Shown here one piece after another: positions 1-3,696 of a stretch of DNA of 5,414 nucleotides. The DNA is taken from positions 1 through 5,414 of the forward strand of contig JABHFC010000128.1 in the NCBI GenBank assembly GCA_018676275.1, in the 5' to 3' direction. This DNA is from Gammaproteobacteria bacterium. GTDB lineage: Bacteria > Pseudomonadota > Gammaproteobacteria > Eutrophobiales > Eutrophobiaceae. The position numbers were made by a program, and so were the translations under genes. Under the pieces are notes generated by a model. That model saw nothing but the letters and a program-made list of their open reading frames with translations, did no database searches and was not told the origin of the DNA. The number at the start of each line of letters is the position of its first letter. Position 1 is the first letter of the stretch.

Positions 1-741
1 ACCCATCAGAATATGAAGACCCAATGCTGGCCGCCCTTTTGAAGATGCAGTTTTTGCTCGTAATTGTTCAAAGAATTCAATCGCGAAATCCCGTCGATTA
101 CGTTCCGCCTCTATAACAAAGCCCACATTCTCCAGCGCTGATTTATAATTGTTTATTGTCGTCACAGCACTACTCGTAGACTCAGTTGCCCAGGGCACGG
201 GAAAATCCAGTTCTCCTTCTCCAGTTTGCATCACATCAAAAATAGCAAACAAAGAACCGGGGCGTAGACATCTGAACACCTCTTCAAACAAAGCTGGCTT
301 ATCTTTGATATTCATTCCTACATGCATCATATAGGCACCATCAAAACTGTCATTGTCGAAGCCTGTTGCCAACGCGCTACCCTGATGAAGATCTACTTGT
401 TCTTCAAGACCTAACCAACTAGACAAAGTCTTCCCAGTCTCAATATATTCAGCACTCAGATCAATTCCGCTAACATGACACTTGTACTTTTGCGCCACAA
501 ATCTTGAAACACCACCAAGCCCGCAGCCAACGTCAAGAAAATGCTGATCCGGTGTAATATCTAATTGATTGAAAAAATCTTCAGAAGCTTTTCTTCCGCC
601 AATGTGAAACTCATCCACGATCGCAAGATCTTCAATTGTTACATTTGCCTGTGATTTACCCAGTTGCTCTATCCCCGACAGAATTGCATTTAGCAATTCA
701 CCATGCTGATAGTGTGCGCTTATCTCATCCTGATTTGTCAT
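1..741 (-). CDS. Class I SAM-dependent methyltransferase, C-terminus cut off by the window edge
   Basis: The frame is open from an ATG at 741 to position 1, giving 247 residues with no stop, so the 3' end lies outside the window. Motif I of the Rossmann-like SAM fold is clear at residues 68-77 (FLDVGCGLGG). The acidic residue that usually binds the SAM ribose is D94 (GIDLS). The motif II/III area is at about 130-170 (DNDSFDGAYMMHVGMN, then LRPGSLFAIFD). An N-terminal helical part with VDEFHIGG (residues 42-49) precedes the fold. This arrangement resembles UbiE-like and glycine/sarcosine N-methyltransferase-like small-molecule enzymes; the substrate cannot be read from the sequence. It is probably cytoplasmic. 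A terminator separates it from the upstream gene, so it should have its own promoter. The ATG at 741 has only a weak, distant purine stretch upstream, and a competing start at 778 in another frame has a much better ribosome binding site. Methyltransferase is secure; the exact start is less so. Confidence 0.9.
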   Translation of the reverse strand, partial: MTNQDEISAHYQHGELLNAILSGIEQLGKSQANVTIEDLAIVDEFHIGGRKASEDFFNQLDITPDQHFLDVGCGLGGVSRFVAQKYKCHVSGIDLSAEYIETGKTLSSWLGLEEQVDLHQGSALATGFDNDSFDGAYMMHVGMNIKDKPALFEEVFRCLRPGSLFAIFDVMQTGEGELDFPVPWATESTSSAVTTINNYKSALENVGFVIEAERNRRDFAIEFFEQLRAKTASSKGRPALGLHILMG

Positions 742-778
742 TATTCATAGTGCCTATATAATTTTTAACGATACTCAT
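725..778 (-). CDS. Possible 17-residue leader peptide overlapping the methyltransferase start
   Basis: An ATG at 778 is preceded by AGAGGAG (786-792) with 7 bases between AGGAG and the start, the best ribosome binding site in this area. The frame reads MSIVKNYIGTMNNDKSG and stops at 725-727, which is 14 bases inside the methyltransferase gene and in a different frame. The overlap suggests translational coupling: ribosomes finishing the leader could reinitiate at the ATG at 741. The peptide has no run of one amino acid, so classical amino-acid attenuation is not indicated. Alternatively, this marks a frameshift: losing one base between 742 and 778 would give the methyltransferase 12 more N-terminal residues and the good ribosome binding site. 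No homology is recognised. Confidence 0.35.
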   Translation of the reverse strand: MSIVKNYIGTMNNDKSG

Positions 779-785
779 ATTGAGA

Positions 786-792
786 CTCCTCT
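786..792 (-). promoter_or_regulatory. Strong Shine-Dalgarno site (AGAGGAG) before the ATG at 778
   Basis: AGAGGAG on the minus strand lies 7 bases before an ATG whose frame ends after 17 codons. It is 44 bases before the methyltransferase ATG at 741, too far to serve that start directly. It therefore points either to a coupled leader ORF or to a frame disruption. Confidence 0.6.
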
Positions 793-806
793 ACTGGGAC
801 CGCAAA

Positions 807-831
807 AACAGCATCACATGATGCCGCTGTT
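807..831 (-). promoter_or_regulatory. Dyad in the predicted 5' UTR of the methyltransferase (operator or weak attenuator)
   Basis: The arms GCATCA (811-816) and TGATGC (819-824) are perfect inverted repeats around 2 bases. Outer bases AACA (807-810) and TGTT (828-831) extend the pairing past a 3-base bulge. Read on the minus strand, the hairpin is followed by TGTTTTT (810-804), so it could act as a weak intrinsic terminator ahead of the leader ORF. The stem is short, and a protein-binding operator is equally possible. Confidence 0.3.
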
Positions 832-845
832 ATTAACTATACCCC

Positions 846-873
846 ATTATCCTTTATCCAATGTTCAGGACAA
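846..873 (-). promoter_or_regulatory. Candidate sigma-70 promoter for the methyltransferase
   Basis: On the minus strand, TTGTCC (873-868, four of six matches to TTGACA) is followed after 16 bases by GATAAT (851-846, five of six matches to TATAAT). It lies downstream of the terminator of the preceding gene and upstream of the leader ORF, where a promoter is needed. It was identified by eye only. Confidence 0.35.
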
Positions 874-900
874 CAAGATCAAAACTATTTCTCTTACATA

Positions 901-937
901 AAAAAAGCCGGAGTGATTATTAATCAATCACTCCAGC
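901..937 (-). terminator. Rho-independent terminator of the exported TPR-like gene
   Basis: On the minus strand a 12-bp stem (937-926 with 918-907, one G-T wobble) closes a 7-base loop (925-919) and is followed directly by an uninterrupted T run (906-900). The core GGAGTGATT / AATCACTCC is perfect. It starts 20 bases after the stop codon at 957 and ends that transcript, separating it from the methyltransferase. Confidence 0.9.
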
Positions 938-956
938 CCTGTTTTAGTTAACTGCT

Positions 957-1442
957 TTAGTTAGCCTGAGCCAGATGTGGAATATCGTTGCTCAATTTAT
1001 TGTTTTCCAGGTTTTGTGCGATTACAGCTTCAAGTGTAATGGCATCTGCCCTGACCTTTTTATTCCGGGTAATTTTATACAGACCCGGCTTGATTTCTTT
1101 CAGCATTGCCATAGGCATTGATGCGCTTTCTGCCAGAGCACAGTGCTCAGTGGCAAGATTTGTCTGACCTTTTGCTGCATAAGCAATACAAAGGTTTTGC
1201 CGGGCAATTACCTCGACGTACTTTGATTGACTGCGTGCCAGAGCTTTATGCGCATATTTAATGCCTGAGTCCAGATATCCATTGGACAGAAACTTGCTAC
1301 TGCGATCGAGAAGAGGTGAATCTCCAACCAGGACCCAGTTAGCTATTATCTCATTATTCTCTGCTAAAACAGTAGTTTGCATAGCAATCATACTGAAAGT
1401 GATAGCGCTTAATAACAGTAATTTTGTTTTCAATGTGTTCAT
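957..1442 (-). CDS. Small exported protein with a TPR-like helical repeat
   Basis: The product has 161 residues. The N-terminus is a good Sec signal peptide: K5 and K7, a hydrophobic core at 8-21, and a likely cleavage after A27 (VLA followed by ENN), giving a periplasmic or secreted protein of about 134 residues. Residues about 48-105 look like paired TPR helices (LDSGIKYAHKALARS, then ARQNLCIAYAAKGQTNLATEHCALAE), with the small/aromatic spacing of TPR motifs. TPR units usually mediate protein contacts. Two cysteines, C85 and C101, sit in the second helical pair and could form a disulfide after export. The tail (115-161) is basic then polar and matches no family I recognise. The ATG at 1442 has GGAG 10 bases upstream. 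The gene is monocistronic, with its own terminator, and is transcribed away from a LysR-type regulator, which by common LysR practice probably controls it. The function is unknown. Confidence 0.82.
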   Translation of the reverse strand: MNTLKTKLLLLSAITFSMIAMQTTVLAENNEIIANWVLVGDSPLLDRSSKFLSNGYLDSGIKYAHKALARSQSKYVEVIARQNLCIAYAAKGQTNLATEHCALAESASMPMAMLKEIKPGLYKITRNKKVRADAITLEAVIAQNLENNKLSNDIPHLAQAN

Positions 1443-1488
1443 TGTTCTCTCGCTCCAGTTATTTGTATGTGATTTCGGGGACTAAGTA

Positions 1489-1550
1489 TGATATAAATAT
1501 TTGAATTGTCTTCACCAATAAATACATACTTGATATACATATTTGAATAG
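1489..1550. repeat. Pair of 20-bp direct repeats, 42-bp period, in the divergent promoter region
   Basis: The copies at 1489-1508 and 1531-1550 read TGATATAAATATTTGAATTG and TGATATACATATTTGAATAG and match at 18 of 20 positions. The 42-bp offset is four turns of B-DNA, so both would face the same side of the helix. The first copy contains the palindrome AAATATTT (1495-1502). They lie between the exported TPR-like gene and the LysR gene. LysR proteins commonly bind two spaced AT-rich sites in such regions as tetramers, so these are candidate operators. Both copies also contain an extended -10-like TGATATA, so a duplicated promoter element is another reading. Confidence 0.6.
1511..1539 (+). promoter_or_regulatory. 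Candidate extended -10 promoter for the LysR gene
   Basis: TTCACC (1511-1516) is separated by 17 bases from TATACA (1534-1539), which is preceded by TG at 1531-1532. Each hexamer matches four of six consensus bases. Transcription would start near 1546, leaving a 5' UTR of only a few bases. This fits the absence of a Shine-Dalgarno site. The -10 lies within the second copy of the direct repeat, so the regulator binding there would block its own promoter. Confidence 0.3.
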
Positions 1551-1552
1551 AT

Positions 1553-2452
1553 ATGGAATGGAGTGCATTACGCGATGTGGTAGCTGTCGCCGAGACCGGT
1601 AGTTTAAGCGCGGCCGCTCGAAAGCTGGGCACCAGCCAGCCAACTATAGGTCGACGCATAGAGCAACTTGAACAACAATTAAATACCCTGCTCTTTAACC
1701 GAACCTCTAAGGGTCTTGTGCTTACCCCCGTCGGCGAGCAAATCCTCAGTTATGCAGAAAACATGGCAGAAAGCGCTAATGCTATAGAACGTATCGCCGG
1801 TGGTGCAGATCAGCGCCTGGAAGGTGTAGTCCGCATGACAATGACTGATCAGATGGGTAATTACTGGTTACCTACTAAACTTCCTGAATTCCACACCCGC
1901 TACCCGGGACTGCGTCTTGAAGTGGTTGTTGAGAATCGTACTCTTGACCTGTTCAAAAGAGAGGCAGATATTGCTGTGCGCTTCAGCCGACCGCAACAAC
2001 TTGATTTAGTCGTTAGAAAATCCATCGAATATCACTATGGCCTCTATGCATCAACTGCCTATCTTGATAAACATGGACGACCCCAATCACTTAAAGAACT
2101 GGTAAATTATCATTTCATAAGCTATGACGAAACAATATTTGCCAATGCAGAATTAAAGCGTCTGGAAGCGATGATTGGTGAGGACAATATTATTCAGCGT
2201 TATACCAGTAACTCCGGCATTATCAGTGCGCTAAAACAAGATCTGGGCTTAAGTGTTGTCGGTTGTTACTTTGCCGATAAAGAAGAGAAACTGGAGAGAC
2301 TGATTCCAGAAACTTTCGATTATGCATTTAATGCCTGGGTGATCACTCATGCAGATCTTTTTAAAAGCGCAAGAATAAAAGTAGTATTTGATTTTTTGAT
2401 TGAAAAACTGGCAGAAGATGCGGATTTGTGTGCGGGTAAACAACGAGAATAA
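1553..2452 (+). CDS. LysR-type transcriptional regulator
   Basis: The product has 299 residues, the usual LysR length. Residues 1-60 form the winged helix-turn-helix, with SLSAAARKLGTSQPTIGRRI at 17-36 as the DNA-contacting helix pair, followed by IEQLEQQLNTLLFNRTSKG and TPVGE, both family hallmarks. A linker helix covers about 64-88. From about 90 to 290 lies the effector-binding domain with the typical RLEGVVRM opening, the KLPEFHTRYPGLRLE strand and the EADIAVRF segment. The protein should work as a cytoplasmic tetramer whose DNA binding changes with a small effector; the effector cannot be predicted. The ATG at 1553 puts the N-terminus exactly where family members begin, although no Shine-Dalgarno sequence precedes it. 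It is divergent from the exported TPR-like gene, 110 bp apart, the classic layout of a LysR regulator and its target. Autoregulation is likely. Confidence 0.95.
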   Translation: MEWSALRDVVAVAETGSLSAAARKLGTSQPTIGRRIEQLEQQLNTLLFNRTSKGLVLTPVGEQILSYAENMAESANAIERIAGGADQRLEGVVRMTMTDQMGNYWLPTKLPEFHTRYPGLRLEVVVENRTLDLFKREADIAVRFSRPQQLDLVVRKSIEYHYGLYASTAYLDKHGRPQSLKELVNYHFISYDETIFANAELKRLEAMIGEDNIIQRYTSNSGIISALKQDLGLSVVGCYFADKEEKLERLIPETFDYAFNAWVITHADLFKSARIKVVFDFLIEKLAEDADLCAGKQRE

Positions 2453-2513
2453 TAATTCAATTCAAATCATGTAATGGCTGCGACACGTAGCAGAATCCTG
2501 ACTACCGTTGACT

Positions 2514-2534
2514 ATGCTTATTAACGCATTTTTT
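2514..2534 (+). terminator. Weak candidate terminator after the LysR gene
   Basis: A 4-bp ATGC / GCAT stem (2514-2517 with 2526-2529) is followed by a T run (2529-2534), about 60 bases after the LysR stop. The stem is too short to be convincing; the T run is the main support. Confidence 0.2.
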
Positions 2535-2670
2535 ACCTTAACAATATTGAATTGGAACGATGCATAACAATCGATTCACCTAGGCCGATGCGATACAAAT
2601 CCAGCAATAAGCCTTTAAGCAGCAAATTTTCTTTCCTGCCAGGATTTGCGGAAGAAGTATTATTTAACAT
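2533..2670 (-). CDS. Possible small protein of 45 residues, unknown function
   Basis: The frame starts at an ATG at 2670 with AGGGA (2682-2678) 7 bases upstream, a good ribosome binding site, and stops at 2533-2535. The peptide starts MLNNTSSANPGRKENLLLKG and has a leucine-rich, probably amphipathic helix at about 15-35 (NLLLKGLLLDLYRIGLGESI), ending in a basic HRSNSILLR tail. There is no signal peptide or clear membrane span, and no family is recognised. A 45-codon ORF can arise by chance at this base composition, and a 38-residue ORF exists on the opposite strand at 2588-2704. Support is therefore the ribosome binding site and the unusually long empty gap around it. Confidence 0.35.
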   Translation of the reverse strand: MLNNTSSANPGRKENLLLKGLLLDLYRIGLGESIVMHRSNSILLR

Positions 2671-2681
2671 AGCATTTTCCC

Positions 2682-2723
2682 TGACAATAACTCATTGTCT
2701 TTGACAAAACTTATTGCTGACAA
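2682..2723 (-). repeat. Three TTGTCA motifs upstream of the small ORF
   Basis: On the minus strand TTGTCA occurs at 2723-2718, 2707-2702 and 2687-2682, at spacings of 16 and 20 bases. The middle copy is part of an inverted repeat (TTGTC at 2695-2699 and GACAA at 2703-2707 around TTT). The last copy touches the AGGGA ribosome binding site. It may be a regulator binding cluster, or a chance grouping in AT-rich DNA. TTGTCA also resembles a -35 hexamer, but no convincing -10 follows any copy. Confidence 0.3.
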
Positions 2724-2789
2724 CAGCGTAATTACTTTCCCTGAATTCCTGATCTTATAAAATGCGTCGTCTGTACGATTTAATAGCGA

Positions 2790-2808
2790 CTTAAGGTTCT
2801 CCCTTAAG
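2790..2808. repeat. Perfect 7-bp inverted repeat (CTTAAGG / CCTTAAG)
   Basis: CTTAAGG (2790-2796) and CCTTAAG (2802-2808) pair perfectly around the 5-base loop TTCTC. No T run follows on either strand, so it is not a classic terminator. It could be an operator, or a processing or stabilising hairpin at the 3' end of the peptidase transcript. Confidence 0.45.
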
Positions 2809-2834
2809 ATAATAGTAGTAAAGACATTATTATT

Positions 2835-2864
2835 GATTTCGTCTTACCCGATAAAGACAAAATC
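2835..2864 (-). terminator. Hairpin downstream of the HD-GYP/peptidase operon, possible transcript end
   Basis: An 11-bp stem (2864-2854 with 2845-2835) closes an 8-base loop. On the minus-strand transcript the one non-Watson-Crick position is a U-G wobble, while on the plus strand it would be a C-A mismatch, so the structure favours the minus strand. It lies 21 bases past the peptidase stop codon, where an operon terminator is expected. No T run follows, so it is either a Rho-dependent end with a protective hairpin or a weak terminator. Confidence 0.45.
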
Positions 2865-2885
2865 TAATTAACATGGATTCATACT

Positions 2886-3695
2886 TCAGCTTCTACACTC
2901 GCTGAGTTTGTCTATGTGCTGTTGGGTAAAGCCAGGGTTGATATCATGGTCAGTCAGATACTTTGCTTCCAGCATGTAGGCCAGTGCTTCCAGTTCGTTT
3001 TTGCAATCAGCCTGCTTATCAAATTGTTCCTCATACTGCAGATAATGTACCAGTTCATGCAGCAGCACGCCGCGGCCAGTCTCGGTGTCCAGATCAACAG
3101 AATCAAGCAGGTAAACAGTGCCTACATTCATATTATAAAGTCCAAGAATATTCAAACTGGAGGCATCTATATTACTTGGTAAGCTCTTACCAAAAGCTAT
3201 CTCTGCAATTTGCTGCTGGTTAACAATTTCCAGTTTTGGTAACTGCTCGGCCTTGAATTCGAACGAAGTGTGCTCGTTAATCCAGCCAAGCAAGCCTTCC
3301 AGCATTTGCTCGGTAGTGGAAAATGAACTTAATTCCAGATCCACATGCGGATAGATCTGCAGCTGTTCTACACCGTCATCCATGTTCGCCGGTAAAAAGA
3401 TATCAGGACTCCCGGCGGCGACACTTTGCGAGACGATGCTGGCAGTCAGTATCATTATGGTAACAATATTGGCCCGTGCCGGGTCTTTTACGCGTTTTAC
3501 ACCTTCAAGGAAATCAGCACGCTTGTCTTCGCGGATCTGATACTCGTTTTGCTTTGCATAATGCAGTAGCGCCTGATAGGCGGCAGAGTTATTTTGTTCA
3601 AGACCACGTTCATAAACCAGGGTCCGTTGCCCGTCAATCAGACAGGGATGCACCATGAAACGTTTCAGAAGTTGATCGAAATTTTTATCACTCAT
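2886..3695 (-). CDS. Predicted HExxH zinc peptidase with an N-terminal extension before a signal-like segment
   Basis: Starting from the ATG at 3695 the product has 269 residues. HELVH at 213-217 (inside LLHELVHYLQYEE) is a zinc-binding HExxH motif: the two histidines would bind zinc and the glutamate would activate water. A downstream CKNELEALAY segment (C231, E234, E236) is the likely third-ligand region. The pattern recalls the DUF6647-type HExxH proteins, from memory and unverified. A signal-like stretch at 77-94 (hydrophobic core 77-88, then SVAAG as a possible cleavage site) is preceded by KRVKDPAR, giving positive-inside topology with the peptidase part in the periplasm. Residues 1-74 form a soluble domain I do not recognise. 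The chosen ATG lies one base after the stop of the HD-GYP gene and has no clear Shine-Dalgarno, suggesting translational coupling. An ATG at 3740 with GGAAG upstream is an alternative and would overlap that gene. Peptidase activity is inferred from the motif. Confidence 0.75.
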   Translation of the reverse strand: MSDKNFDQLLKRFMVHPCLIDGQRTLVYERGLEQNNSAAYQALLHYAKQNEYQIREDKRADFLEGVKRVKDPARANIVTIMILTASIVSQSVAAGSPDIFLPANMDDGVEQLQIYPHVDLELSSFSTTEQMLEGLLGWINEHTSFEFKAEQLPKLEIVNQQQIAEIAFGKSLPSNIDASSLNILGLYNMNVGTVYLLDSVDLDTETGRGVLLHELVHYLQYEEQFDKQADCKNELEALAYMLEAKYLTDHDINPGFTQQHIDKLSECRS

Positions 3696-3696
3696 T

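Larger units (their letters stand above)
2453..2885. other. 433-bp intergenic region between two convergent genes
   Basis: This stretch separates the stop of the LysR gene from the stop of the peptidase gene transcribed toward it. It contains a possible 45-residue ORF on the minus strand (2533-2670), three TTGTCA motifs just upstream of that ORF, and two hairpins (2790-2808 and 2835-2864). No known protein remnant, insertion-sequence end or RNA gene was recognised. It is long for a convergent gap in this otherwise compact window, which is some reason to take the small ORF or a small RNA seriously. Confidence 0.7.

Noticed and set aside
1261..1485. 74-residue plus-strand ORF opposite the exported TPR-like gene
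   Set aside because: It is antisense to a gene with a clear signal peptide and terminator; its composition shows no protein-like pattern.
1489..1550. CRISPR-like repeat
   Set aside because: There are only two copies, AT-rich, in a divergent promoter region, with no further units or cas genes.
1459..1659. 66-residue minus-strand ORF across the LysR start
   Set aside because: It is the antisense of the conserved LysR helix-turn-helix coding sequence and has no independent support.
2474..2524. 16-codon plus-strand ORF after the LysR gene
   Set aside because: It has no ribosome binding site and is too short to separate from chance.
2588..2704. 38-residue plus-strand ORF starting MRYKSSNKPL
   Set aside because: It has only a poorly spaced AGG upstream, no recognisable family, and lies opposite the better-supported minus-strand small ORF.
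2453..2885. Pseudogene or insertion-sequence remnant in the long gap
   Set aside because: No frame on either strand gave a recognisable protein fragment, and no terminal inverted repeats or target duplications were seen.
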